Source of the DNA: an uncultured Alistipes sp.
Lineage (GTDB): Bacteria > Bacteroidota > Bacteroidia > Bacteroidales > Rikenellaceae
Assembly: GCA_900546005.1 (NCBI GenBank)
Contig: URBJ01000068.1
Span: forward strand, 1-12,358
Direction: 5' to 3'
DNA: 12,358 nt
A program made the position numbers and the translations under genes. Positions 1 to 7,095 of the stretch are shown here, piece by piece; positions within the stretch are counted from its first letter, which is position 1, and every line of letters begins with the position of its first letter. The notes beneath the pieces are model-generated. The model worked only from the letters and a program-made list of their open reading frames with translations. It made no database searches and was not told the origin of the DNA.

Positions 1-662
1 CTATTATATAAGGAAGCGATCGCGATCCGGGAGGAAGACGCCGCCGCTTGCCGGCAGATCGGCGAGAACTGTCTGGAGCTACTCCGTCCCGGGATGGGAA
101 TCCTTACGCATTGTAACGCCGGACATCTGGCGGTCTCGGAGTATGGCACCGCTTTGGCGCCGATTTATCTGGGGCAGGAGAGAGGTTATGGTTTCAAGGT
201 CTTCGCCGACGAGACCCGTCCTTTGTTGCAAGGCGCCCGGCTCACGGCCTATGAGCTAAGCAGGGCCGGCGTGGACGTGACGCTGATTTGCGATAATATG
301 GCCTCGATAGTCATGCATAACGGTTGGGTCGATGCAGTGGTCGTAGGGTGCGACCGGATTGCGGCCAATGGGGATGCAGCCAACAAGATCGGAACGTCGG
401 GCGTTGCGGTTTTGGCTCGACACTACGGCATTCCGTTCTATGTGTTGGGCCCGACATCGACGATCGATATGCGGTGTCCCAGCGGCGATGCGATTACGAT
501 CGAGGAGCGCCCCTCCGAAGAGATTACAGAGATCCTGCGGGGGTGAAGACCTACAATCCGGCCTTCGATGTGACCCCAGCCGACCTGATTACGGCGATCA
601 TTACCGAGAAGGGAATCGCCCGGGCTCCTTATAACGAGGTGTTCGAAAGTTGGTTCATGTAG
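1..662 (+). CDS. mtnA: S-methyl-5-thioribose-1-phosphate isomerase, 5' partial and with a broken frame near the C-terminus
   Basis: MtnA converts 5-methylthioribose-1-phosphate to 5-methylthioribulose-1-phosphate in the cytoplasmic methionine salvage pathway. The gene enters the window already open in frame 1 ([13 protein letters not shown]...). It carries the family blocks GILTHCNAG (catalytic Cys) and [17 protein letters not shown] (catalytic Asp), and later STIDMRC. Frame 1 stops at 544-546, just after [12 protein letters not shown]. The expected C-terminal block [15 protein letters not shown]...ITEKG continues in the third frame to a stop at 660-662. From memory, intact homologues have about six more residues between these two blocks, so an out-of-frame deletion of about 19 nt near 530-540 fits at least as well as a single-base loss in the G run 539-543. 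A sequencing error cannot be excluded. If the break is real, the protein ends at residue 181 of the visible part and loses the last conserved block. The identity is certain; its functional state is not. Confidence 0.9.
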
Positions 663-688
663 TACGAAAGAAATAAATTAGTACAGTA

Positions 689-719
689 TTGTCCGTGTGG
701 ATTGTTTTTTGTACCTTGA
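689..719 (+). promoter_or_regulatory. Bacteroidota-type promoter of the small membrane protein gene
   Basis: A TTG at 689-691 lies exactly 20 bp before TACCTTGA at 712-719, an imperfect match to the TAnnTTTG -7 element of Bacteroidota. The spacing is the same as in the two other promoters of this window. Transcription would start near 723-727, a short distance before the candidate start codons at 741 and 753. The -7 element lacks one T, so this is the weakest of the three. Confidence 0.45.
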
Positions 720-752
720 GCCATATATATTAACCTCTAAATGTTTTGTATT

Positions 753-1043
753 ATGGAGATCGAGAACAACCAAGTGCAGCCCGAACCTCAGAATCAGGTT
801 TGTCAACCTACCGAAGAAAAGGCTCCTGTGATGTCCGTAGGGGAGTGGATGGTAACGTTGCTAATATTGTTTATTCCTATTGTCAACATCATTATGTTGT
901 TTATCTGGGGATTCGGTGGTGGCGTGAATAAGACGAAAGCGAACTATTGCAAGGCCTCATTGATATGGGTAGCTATTGGGTTGATCCTGTGGTTTGCCGT
1001 ATTTTCCAGTATTGTAGGGGGAATGTTGGCGGCTATGAGTTAA
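753..1043 (+). CDS. small two-helix membrane protein of unknown function
   Basis: This is a 96-residue protein, or 100 residues if the ATG at 741 is used. I prefer 753 because the protein then starts MEIENNQ, the usual look of this kind of Bacteroidota protein, and the extra residues MFCI add nothing recognisable. Residues 1-27 are polar and rich in Gln, Glu and Pro. Residues 33-54 form one hydrophobic helix. A short polar loop with Asn and Lys (VNKTKANYCK) follows, then a second helix at about 68-92. The sequence resembles short proteins often seen in Bacteroidota with a proline-rich head followed by two helices, but I cannot name a function. It uses CTA and ATA codons and is more AT-rich than its neighbours. 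It has its own promoter and terminator, so it is a single-gene unit. Confidence 0.8.
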   Translation: MEIENNQVQPEPQNQVCQPTEEKAPVMSVGEWMVTLLILFIPIVNIIMLFIWGFGGGVNKTKANYCKASLIWVAIGLILWFAVFSSIVGGMLAAMS

Positions 1044-1106
1044 CGATTGGGACTAAAGAACCGGCGAACAGATAAAATGAAGTGAGGTTCCGGTGGAGAA
1101 GTATAA

Positions 1107-1145
1107 GAGGGGGTGGACCTGAATTCAAGTCCGCCCCCTTCTTAT
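1107..1145 (+). terminator. Rho-independent terminator after the small membrane protein gene
   Basis: An 11-bp stem pairs 1108-1118 with 1129-1139 around a 10-nt loop, followed by the pyrimidine-rich CTTCTTATGTTTG. The one irregular pair is a U-G wobble in the + strand RNA, but would be a C-A mismatch in - strand RNA. The hairpin therefore belongs to the + strand transcript. Confidence 0.8.
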
Positions 1146-1176
1146 GTTTGACACTTCCTGACCTTGAGGAGTCACC

Positions 1177-1198
1177 ACATGGGAAAGTCACCCCATGT
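1177..1198. repeat. short inverted repeat between two convergent genes
   Basis: ACATGGG (1177-1183) and CCCATGT (1192-1198) form a perfect 7-bp stem around an 8-nt loop, flanked by two copies of AGTCACC. It lies 75-96 nt past the stop of the CBS-domain gene and could end or stabilise that transcript. No U run follows on either strand, so I do not call it a terminator. Nothing else is visible in 1146-1272. Confidence 0.4.
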
Positions 1199-1272
1199 TG
1201 AATCTCCGTATTTTCCGCTTACATTTACACGAGATTTAATACCTTATGTACGTGCAGAAATAGTCGATGGAC

Positions 1273-2565
1273 CTATACTTCGACAGGTTCTTCTTCTGGC
1301 TTTTTCAGCGAAACGAGTACCTTGTCGATTCGGGCAGCATCCATGTCTACAATTTCGAAATCGAAATTGCGCCACGACAGTTTTTCGCCGGTTTGCGGAA
1401 TGTGTTCCAGCTCTTCGAGAATCAGACCGCTGAGCGTATTGTAGTTGAATTCATTATAGAGGTCCTCCATGTCGAAGTGGGCAAGGAAATCGTAGAAAGG
1501 TATCTGTCCGTCGATCAGGAAACTTCCGTCCTCACGGGCAACGATCTCCTGTTCTTCACCGACCTCGGGCATCGAACCGATCAGAGCACGGACGATATCT
1601 TTCAGCGTAACGATTCCTTCGATGCTGCCGAATTCATCGGTAACAATGCCGTATCGTCCACCGGTCGTCCGCATCAGCTCCAGAGCATTGTAGACACTCA
1701 GGTTTTCCGGAATGTATTGGGGGGCGCGCAACACCTTGGAGAGTTTGAAATCCTCCTCGTCGAGCCTTCCGAAAAGATCTTTCAAGTGTACAACTCCGAC
1801 GATCGAATCGAGGTTCTTGTCGGCTACCGGATAGGTGTTGAACAGGTTGTTTTTGACGGTCTCCTCGATCTGTTCTTTCGTGTAGTTTACGTTGAGCCAG
1901 ACCATTTCGCTGCGGTGGGTCATGATCGAACCGACGTTGCGGTCCCCCAGATTGAACACACGTTCCACAATATCCTGTTCGACCTCTTGGATCTCGCCGC
2001 CGTCGGTTCCCTCCTGAATGATCGCCTTGATCTCATCTTCAGTCACTTTATTGTTCTCTTGGGTGTTTACGCCGAGAAGTTTGAGTGTGGCTACGGTGCT
2101 TTTGGAAAGGATCCATACGAACGGCAGTGCGATTTTCGACAGAAGATTCATGGGACGAGCGACCAGTTTGGCCACACGTTCCGATGCGCTCATGCCGATG
2201 CGTTTAGGAACAAGCTCTCCGATGATCAGCGTGAGATAGGTTACGATGATGACGATGAGGGTTTGGGCGATGGCTACGGCGTGAGCCTCGAGGGGTTTGA
2301 TCAGAGCGATTACCTTACCGAAGCTTTGTGCGAGGACCTCACCCGAATAGAGACCGGTCAGAATGCCGATCAATGTAATGCCGATTTGGATCGTAGAAAG
2401 GAAGGTGTCCGGGGCGTTGGCCAGTTTAAGAGCGGTTTTTGCGGCTTTGCTTCCTTTTTTTACGTCAGCTTCGAGACGCGATTTTCGGGCAGATACCATT
2501 GCGATTTCGGACATCGACAGGACGCCATTGAGCAGGATCAGCCCGACAATTATGACAATTTCCAT
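1273..2565 (-). CDS. CNNM/CorC-type transmembrane CBS-domain protein (putative divalent-cation efflux)
   Basis: This 430-residue protein has the full CNNM (DUF21) layout. Hydrophobic helices lie at about 2-17, 58-78, 98-118 and 137-157, with the family motif GELVPKRI at 116-123 in the third helix region. A cytoplasmic CBS pair follows at about 210-265 and 275-330, containing GIVTDEFGSIEGIVTLKDIV. A CorC/HlyC transporter-associated domain occupies about 343-422, starting near DGSFLIDG. Relatives of this architecture handle Mg2+ or Co2+ export, sometimes annotated as hemolysin C. The ion is an inference, and haemolysis is not implied. The ATG at 2565 gives a short N-terminus that runs straight into the first helix, as in relatives. 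It has its own promoter and lies behind the etfA terminator, so it is probably not part of the butyrate operon. It converges with the small membrane protein gene. Confidence 0.92.
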   Translation of the reverse strand: MEIVIIVGLILLNGVLSMSEIAMVSARKSRLEADVKKGSKAAKTALKLANAPDTFLSTIQIGITLIGILTGLYSGEVLAQSFGKVIALIKPLEAHAVAIAQTLIVIIVTYLTLIIGELVPKRIGMSASERVAKLVARPMNLLSKIALPFVWILSKSTVATLKLLGVNTQENNKVTEDEIKAIIQEGTDGGEIQEVEQDIVERVFNLGDRNVGSIMTHRSEMVWLNVNYTKEQIEETVKNNLFNTYPVADKNLDSIVGVVHLKDLFGRLDEEDFKLSKVLRAPQYIPENLSVYNALELMRTTGGRYGIVTDEFGSIEGIVTLKDIVRALIGSMPEVGEEQEIVAREDGSFLIDGQIPFYDFLAHFDMEDLYNEFNYNTLSGLILEELEHIPQTGEKLSWRNFDFEIVDMDAARIDKVLVSLKKPEEEPVEV

Positions 2566-2590
2566 TAAAGATTACAGGTTGTTGACCCGA

Positions 2591-2622
2591 CTAAGATAGC
2601 TAAATTTCTGTTTATTGCCAAA
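2591..2622 (-). promoter_or_regulatory. Bacteroidota-type promoter of the CBS-domain membrane protein gene
   Basis: On the - strand, TTTG (2622-2619) is followed after 20 bp by TATCTTAG (2598-2591), a close match to TAnnTTTG. Transcription would start about 2584-2587, leaving a leader of only about 20 nt before the ATG at 2565. The site lies between the etfA terminator and the gene, which supports independent transcription. Confidence 0.65.
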
Positions 2623-2654
2623 TGCACAAGAAAATCACCCGTTTACGAAAAGCA

Positions 2655-2689
2655 AAAGGGACAGTGGAGAATCAATCCACCGTCCCTTT
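2655..2689 (-). terminator. Rho-independent terminator of the butyrate operon
   Basis: A 14-bp stem pairs 2676-2689 with 2655-2668 around a 7-nt loop, beginning 23 nt after the etfA stop. In the - strand RNA all pairs form, with one G-U wobble, and a U-rich tail (CCCUUUUGCUUUU) follows. In + strand RNA the same position would be an A-C mismatch, so the direction is clear. The outer TTACGAAA/TTTCGTAA blocks (2643-2650 and 2687-2694) offer an alternative outer pairing. Confidence 0.88.
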
Positions 2690-2711
2690 CGTAAGGTATG
2701 AGCACGAAGCT

Positions 2712-3716
2712 CTATTTTTTCATCATTTGGCTCAACCGTTCGGTCAGCAGCGGAATGACCTTCTGCACATCGGCAACGACACCCACGTCGGCCGTATTGA
2801 AGATAGGCGCATACTTGTCCTTGTTGATGGCGATGATGAATTCCGACTCTTCCATTCCGGCCAAGTGCTGGATTGCACCCGAGATACCGCAGGCGATATA
2901 CAGGTCGGGGCGGACAGTCTTTCCGGTTTGTCCGACCTGCCGTACGTGATCGACAATTCCGGCATCGACCATTGCCCGCGACGAGGATACCTCTGCTCCG
3001 AGTACATCGGCCAGTTCACGCAGCCGCTGAAAACCCTCTTTGGTCCCGACACCGCGGCCTCCCGATACGAGGACCTTGGCTTCCGTGATGTCGATCTTGT
3101 TCTTCTGCTCCTTGACAGTTTTGACAACGCGTACGCGAAACTTCGACTTGTCGAATTGCGGTACGATAGTCTCGATCTCACCGGAGTGACCATCGATCTT
3201 GCCTTTTGCGCGCATGACGCCCGGACGTACGGTCGACATTTGGGGACGGTGCTTTTTGCAGACGATCGTCGCCATCAGGTTACCGCCGAAGGCAGGACGA
3301 GTCATCAGCAGATTCCGCTCCTCCGAAATGGCCAGACCCGTACAGTCAGCCGTCAGACCGGTTTCGAGCCGGGCCGAAAGACGTGGCCCCAAATCGCGTC
3401 CGATCGTCGTAGCTCCGATCAGAACGATCGAAGGTTTACGTTCCACGATGATCTTCGTGATGGCTTGTGCATAGGGTTCGGTTTCGTAAATAGCCAGTTC
3501 GGGAGCCTCGATGCAGATCACCCGGTCGGCACCGTACTCGATCAACTCGTGAGCTCTCTCTTTGATGTGATCGCCCAACAGAAGTGCTACAACTTTTTCG
3601 TTCAGGGCGTCAGCCAATTCGCGGGCTTTACCGATCAGTTCGATCGCCACGTTCTGAATTACTCCTTCGCGCTGCTCGGCGAACACATAGACGTCTTTAT
3701 ATTCAGTTATATCCAT
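2712..3716 (-). CDS. etfA: electron transfer flavoprotein alpha subunit
   Basis: EtfA is the larger subunit of the cytoplasmic heterodimer that passes electrons to the acyl-CoA dehydrogenase. The 334-residue protein has the N-terminal alpha/beta domain (about 5-190) and the C-terminal FAD-binding domain from about 211. The latter is recognised by VSGGRGVG (217-224), SSSRAMVD (244-251), VGQTGKTVRPDLY (261-273) and CGISGAIQH (276-284). This is the normal length for the family. It is the last gene of the operon, 11 nt after etfB, and is followed at once by a strong terminator. With EtfB it should serve the Bcd encoded just upstream. The start at 3716 (MDITEYKDVYVFAEQ) fits family N-termini. Confidence 0.96.
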   Translation of the reverse strand: MDITEYKDVYVFAEQREGVIQNVAIELIGKARELADALNEKVVALLLGDHIKERAHELIEYGADRVICIEAPELAIYETEPYAQAITKIIVERKPSIVLIGATTIGRDLGPRLSARLETGLTADCTGLAISEERNLLMTRPAFGGNLMATIVCKKHRPQMSTVRPGVMRAKGKIDGHSGEIETIVPQFDKSKFRVRVVKTVKEQKNKIDITEAKVLVSGGRGVGTKEGFQRLRELADVLGAEVSSSRAMVDAGIVDHVRQVGQTGKTVRPDLYIACGISGAIQHLAGMEESEFIIAINKDKYAPIFNTADVGVVADVQKVIPLLTERLSQMMKK

Positions 3717-3727
3717 CTTCTGAGGTA

Positions 3728-4513
3728 TTAAATGATAAATTTTTCTTTCATTTTGTCGATGATGATCGCGACGGCTTCCTCTGCCGTATCGGGCTCATAG
3801 AGCGTACCGGCAGCTTTGACGCCTTTGGTGAACGACTTGAACACTTTGGTCGGGGAACCGGCCAGTCCGAGTTTCGATTCATCGACCGAGATGTTGTTGT
3901 AATTCCAGAGCTCCACTTCTCGGTCGAAGGCGGTCATGATACCGTTTACGGTCATGTAGCGGGCCTTGTTTGCCGAGGCGAGCACGGTGATCACGCAGGG
4001 GGTCTCCACCTCTACGATCTGGTACCCGTCTTCGGTAGCCTTACGGATGGTCAGACGTTTGTCCCCGTCGTATTCGAGGTGTTCGACATAGGTTACCTGA
4101 GGCAGGTCGAGGTGCTCGGCGATCTGTGGACCGACCTGAGCCGTATCGCCGTCGATGGCTTGCCGTCCGGTGATGATCAGGTCGTACTCCAACATTCTCA
4201 GGGCACCGGCGAGTGCGTTCGAGGTGGCCAGCGTGTCGGCACCGGCGAATTTGCGGTCGGAGAGCAGGATTGCCCGGTCGGCACCCATGGCCAGTGCTTC
4301 GCGCAGCATGTTGTCGGCCTGCATGGGACCCATCGTGATGACGGTTACGTGGGCACCGAAGCGGTCTTTGAGTTGGAGGGCCATCTCCAATCCGCCCTTG
4401 TCATCGGGATTCATGATACTCGCCACTCCGTCGCGGATGAGCGTTCCCGTTTCCGGATTCAGCCGAATTTCGGTCGTATTGGGAACCTGTTTGATACAAA
4501 CTACTATTTTCAT
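3728..4513 (-). CDS. etfB: electron transfer flavoprotein beta subunit, probably of the bifurcating type
   Basis: This 261-residue EtfB opens with MKIVVCIKQVPNT and carries GRQAIDGDTAQVGPQIAEHL at 116-135. That block is, from memory, nearly identical to the one in Acidaminococcus and Megasphaera EtfB. Those proteins bind a second FAD rather than AMP and bifurcate electrons from NADH to ferredoxin and crotonyl-CoA. Mitochondrial-type EtfB has a different residue pattern here (DDDCNQ). I infer that this Etf bifurcates. It lies 17 nt after bcd and 11 nt before etfA, and must pair with EtfA. If bifurcation is right, reduced ferredoxin could feed an Rnf complex, which is not in this window. Confidence 0.96.
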   Translation of the reverse strand: MKIVVCIKQVPNTTEIRLNPETGTLIRDGVASIMNPDDKGGLEMALQLKDRFGAHVTVITMGPMQADNMLREALAMGADRAILLSDRKFAGADTLATSNALAGALRMLEYDLIITGRQAIDGDTAQVGPQIAEHLDLPQVTYVEHLEYDGDKRLTIRKATEDGYQIVEVETPCVITVLASANKARYMTVNGIMTAFDREVELWNYNNISVDESKLGLAGSPTKVFKSFTKGVKAAGTLYEPDTAEEAVAIIIDKMKEKFII

Positions 4514-4530
4514 AACAATCGTGATTCGGT

Positions 4531-5670
4531 TTATTTGAACAATTTGGCGGCGATTACCATCCGTTGTACTTCCGAGGTACCTTCGTAGATTTCGGTGATT
4601 TTGGCATCCCGCATCATCCGTTCGATCGGATACTCGCGGGTGTAACCGTATCCTCCGTGGAGCTGTACGGCTTTGGTCGTTACTTCCATTGCGGTTTCGG
4701 CGGCAAAGAGCTTGGCCATGGCGGCATCAGCCGTATAGTTTTCCTTCTGGTCTTTCTTGAACGAGGCCGAACGTACGAGCAGTCGAGCGGCCTGTACCTT
4801 AGTCTCCAGATCGGCCATGACAAACTGCGTGTTCTGGAATTGGCTCAGCGAGCGACCGAACTGCTTACGCTCCTTGACATACTTGATGGTCTCGTCCATG
4901 GCTCCCTGGGCAATGCCCAAAGCCTGAGAAGCGATTCCGATTCGTCCGCCGTCGAGCGTTTTCATGGCGATTTTGAAACCGTTGCCGATTTTCCCCAACA
5001 GGTTCTCTTTCGGAACGATGCAGTTCTCGAAGATCAGTTCGCAGGTTGCCGAACCGCGGATACCCATCTTTTTCTCTTTCTTGCCGATCGAGAAACCGGG
5101 GAAATCCTTTTCGACGATAAAGGCCGAAATGCCGCGCGTACCCTGCGACTTGTCGGTCATGGCCATGACGATGTAGACATGGGCATATCCGGCATTGGTG
5201 ATAAAGATTTTCGAACCGTTCAGTACGTAGTGATCGTCCTCTTCGACGGCCGTAGTCTGTTGTGCCGAAGCGTCGGTTCCTGCGTTCGGTTCGGTCAGAC
5301 CGAACGCTCCGATCCACGTTCCCGAACAGAGCTTGGGCAGGTATTTCTGTTTTTGTTCTTCGGTACCGAATTCGTAGATCGGCGCGGCGCACAGAGAGGT
5401 GTGTGCCGACACGATCACGCCGGTAGTTGCACATACTCGCGATAACTCTTCGACAGCCATTGAGTAGAGCATATTGTTCCCTCCGGCACCTCCGTATTCG
5501 GTAGGGAAGGGGATCCCCATGATCCCCAACTTGGCCATTTTGGCGACGCTTTCAGCAGGGAAGCGTTCCTCTTCGTCGATCTCGGCGGCAAGTGGCTTTA
5601 TCTCTATTTCCGCAAACTCGCGGATCATCTGGAGAAACAGTTTCTCTTGTTTTGTTTGATTGAAATCCAT
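4531..5670 (-). CDS. bcd: butyryl-CoA dehydrogenase (short-chain acyl-CoA dehydrogenase)
   Basis: Bcd reduces crotonyl-CoA to butyryl-CoA in the cytoplasm with electrons from EtfAB. The 379-residue protein is of normal length. The first family signature is AFGLTEPNAGTD (122-133). The C-terminal signature includes QLHGGYGYTREYP, and the catalytic base is Glu363 in YEGTSEVQ, placed as in clostridial and Megasphaera Bcd. The position between sucD (24 nt upstream) and etfB (17 nt downstream) supports crotonyl-CoA, the AbfD product, as substrate rather than a fatty-acid oxidation role. Substrate chain length cannot be proved from sequence alone. Confidence 0.94.
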   Translation of the reverse strand: MDFNQTKQEKLFLQMIREFAEIEIKPLAAEIDEEERFPAESVAKMAKLGIMGIPFPTEYGGAGGNNMLYSMAVEELSRVCATTGVIVSAHTSLCAAPIYEFGTEEQKQKYLPKLCSGTWIGAFGLTEPNAGTDASAQQTTAVEEDDHYVLNGSKIFITNAGYAHVYIVMAMTDKSQGTRGISAFIVEKDFPGFSIGKKEKKMGIRGSATCELIFENCIVPKENLLGKIGNGFKIAMKTLDGGRIGIASQALGIAQGAMDETIKYVKERKQFGRSLSQFQNTQFVMADLETKVQAARLLVRSASFKKDQKENYTADAAMAKLFAAETAMEVTTKAVQLHGGYGYTREYPIERMMRDAKITEIYEGTSEVQRMVIAAKLFK

Positions 5671-5694
5671 ATGCTTTGCTCTTGGTTTATCGGA

Positions 5695-7050
5695 TTAGTT
5701 CGCCCAAATTTCTTCGTCGGTCGGAACCTGTATGCGTGCCGAGATCGGTGCGATACGGGTGATGTTGAGCAGGTGTTTGTAGGTGAAGTTTTCGGAGATG
5801 GAGTTGTTACCCCAGCTACCGCAACCCAACGTATTGGTTACAGGCAGACCGTTCTGGATCGAACCGCCGGCAGTCGTAGCGCAAGGAGCATTGACGATCA
5901 GACGCGATACGGAGAGTTCGGTACCGGCCTTGATGATGTTAGCCTGATTGTTGGAGTGGATACCGGCAGTGTGTCCGTTACCCTCCATTCTGAGGTTCGT
6001 TTCGGCGATCTTGATGGCCTGATCGAAATACTCATATGTAAGATAGGCCATAACGGGGAACATTTTTTCCTTACAGATCAAGTCTTCACGTCCGGGACCG
6101 GCTGCCTCTACGGCGAGGATCCGGGTTTTTTCCGGAATGGTGATTCCGGCAGCTGCTGCGATTTTGGCTACGGATTGACCGACCAGTTCGCGGTTGATCT
6201 TGCCGTCGGGGAAGAGCGTTTTTACGACCTGTTCTTTCTCTTCGGGTTTAACGAAGTATGCACCGTGTTCGGTGAAAGCTTTGATTACGTCGTCCCGGTC
6301 GTCCTTATGGAAGATGAAGCACTGTTCTCCCGAGCAGATGATGCCGTTGTCGAACGAGCGTCCGGTGATCACCTTTTCGGCCGCATCTTGGAAGTCGATG
6401 TTGCGGTCGAGGATCACCTGTACGTTTCCGGCACCCACACCGAACGAGGGTTTTCCCGAAGAGTAGGCCGACTTAACCATCGGCATACCGCCGGTTGCCA
6501 CCACTACGTCGCACTGTTCCATGAGGCTTTTCGTCTTTTCGATCGAGGGCTCTTCGATTACCTGTACCAGATTTTCGGGTACACCGAACGGAGCGATTGC
6601 CTCTTTGATGAGTTTGACGGCGAGCGAAGAGCATACCTTTGCTTTCGGGTGGGGGGCAATGATGATGGCGTTTTTGGTCTTCAGGGCGAAGATGATCTTC
6701 GACATCGGAGTAACAACCGGATTGGTCATCGGGGTGATACCGGCTACCACACCGATCGGTTTGGCGATCTCGATCAGACCGGTACGGTCGTCGATGCCGA
6801 TGATACCCATCGATTTTTTGCCCCGAAGGTTATACCATACGCCTTTCGATTTATTGCGGTTTTTTGCCACTTTGTCTTCGTAGACGCCCATCTCGGTCTC
6901 TTCAACGGTGACCTTTGCCAACATTTCGGCGTTATCGTAGATCACGTGAGCGGCTGCCCGGATGATTTCGTCGACTTGGTCCTGTCCGAAGTGTTGTTCG
7001 TATTCGGCCTGAGCGATACGCGCTGCGGCAATCATTTCTTGAATTTCCAT
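5695..7050 (-). CDS. sucD: succinate-semialdehyde dehydrogenase, CoA-acylating (succinyl-CoA reductase)
   Basis: SucD reduces succinyl-CoA to succinate semialdehyde and CoA, usually with NADPH, and is the entry step of the operon's pathway. The 451-residue protein belongs to the CoA-acylating aldehyde dehydrogenase family. It has PIGVVAGITPMTNP (98-111), the nucleotide-binding block FGVGAGNVQVILD (203-215), and the catalytic Cys239 in FDNGIICSGEQ. Plain acetaldehyde dehydrogenases of the same family look similar, but the neighbours (4hbD, abfT, abfD) decide for succinyl-CoA, as in Porphyromonas gingivalis and Clostridium kluyveri. It lies 45 nt after 4hbD, with a 9-bp tandem repeat in between, and 24 nt before bcd. 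Confidence 0.94.
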   Translation of the reverse strand: MEIQEMIAAARIAQAEYEQHFGQDQVDEIIRAAAHVIYDNAEMLAKVTVEETEMGVYEDKVAKNRNKSKGVWYNLRGKKSMGIIGIDDRTGLIEIAKPIGVVAGITPMTNPVVTPMSKIIFALKTKNAIIIAPHPKAKVCSSLAVKLIKEAIAPFGVPENLVQVIEEPSIEKTKSLMEQCDVVVATGGMPMVKSAYSSGKPSFGVGAGNVQVILDRNIDFQDAAEKVITGRSFDNGIICSGEQCFIFHKDDRDDVIKAFTEHGAYFVKPEEKEQVVKTLFPDGKINRELVGQSVAKIAAAAGITIPEKTRILAVEAAGPGREDLICKEKMFPVMAYLTYEYFDQAIKIAETNLRMEGNGHTAGIHSNNQANIIKAGTELSVSRLIVNAPCATTAGGSIQNGLPVTNTLGCGSWGNNSISENFTYKHLLNITRIAPISARIQVPTDEEIWAN

Positions 7051-7063
7051 ATTCGTTTTAATT

Positions 7064-7081
7064 ATTTAGGTAATTTAGGTA
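7064..7081. repeat. 9-bp perfect tandem duplication between 4hbD and sucD
   Basis: ATTTAGGTA occurs twice head to tail (7064-7072 and 7073-7081) inside the 45-nt gap between the 4hbD stop and the sucD start. On the transcribed strand it reads TACCTAAAT twice and sits in an A/U-rich leader before sucD. It may be simple slippage; a role in translation is possible but not shown. Confidence 0.75.
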
Positions 7082-7095
7082 TTTGAAAAAGTTTG

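Noticed and set aside
536..546. Programmed -1 frameshift at the G run in mtnA
   Set aside because: The slip could occur at GGG before TGA, but no pseudoknot or stem is evident downstream. The joined product would also lack the residues usually found before VYNPAFD. Deletion or error is simpler.
1177..1198. Terminator for the CBS-domain gene
   Set aside because: The 7-bp stem is perfect but neither strand has a U run after it, so it is listed only as an inverted repeat.
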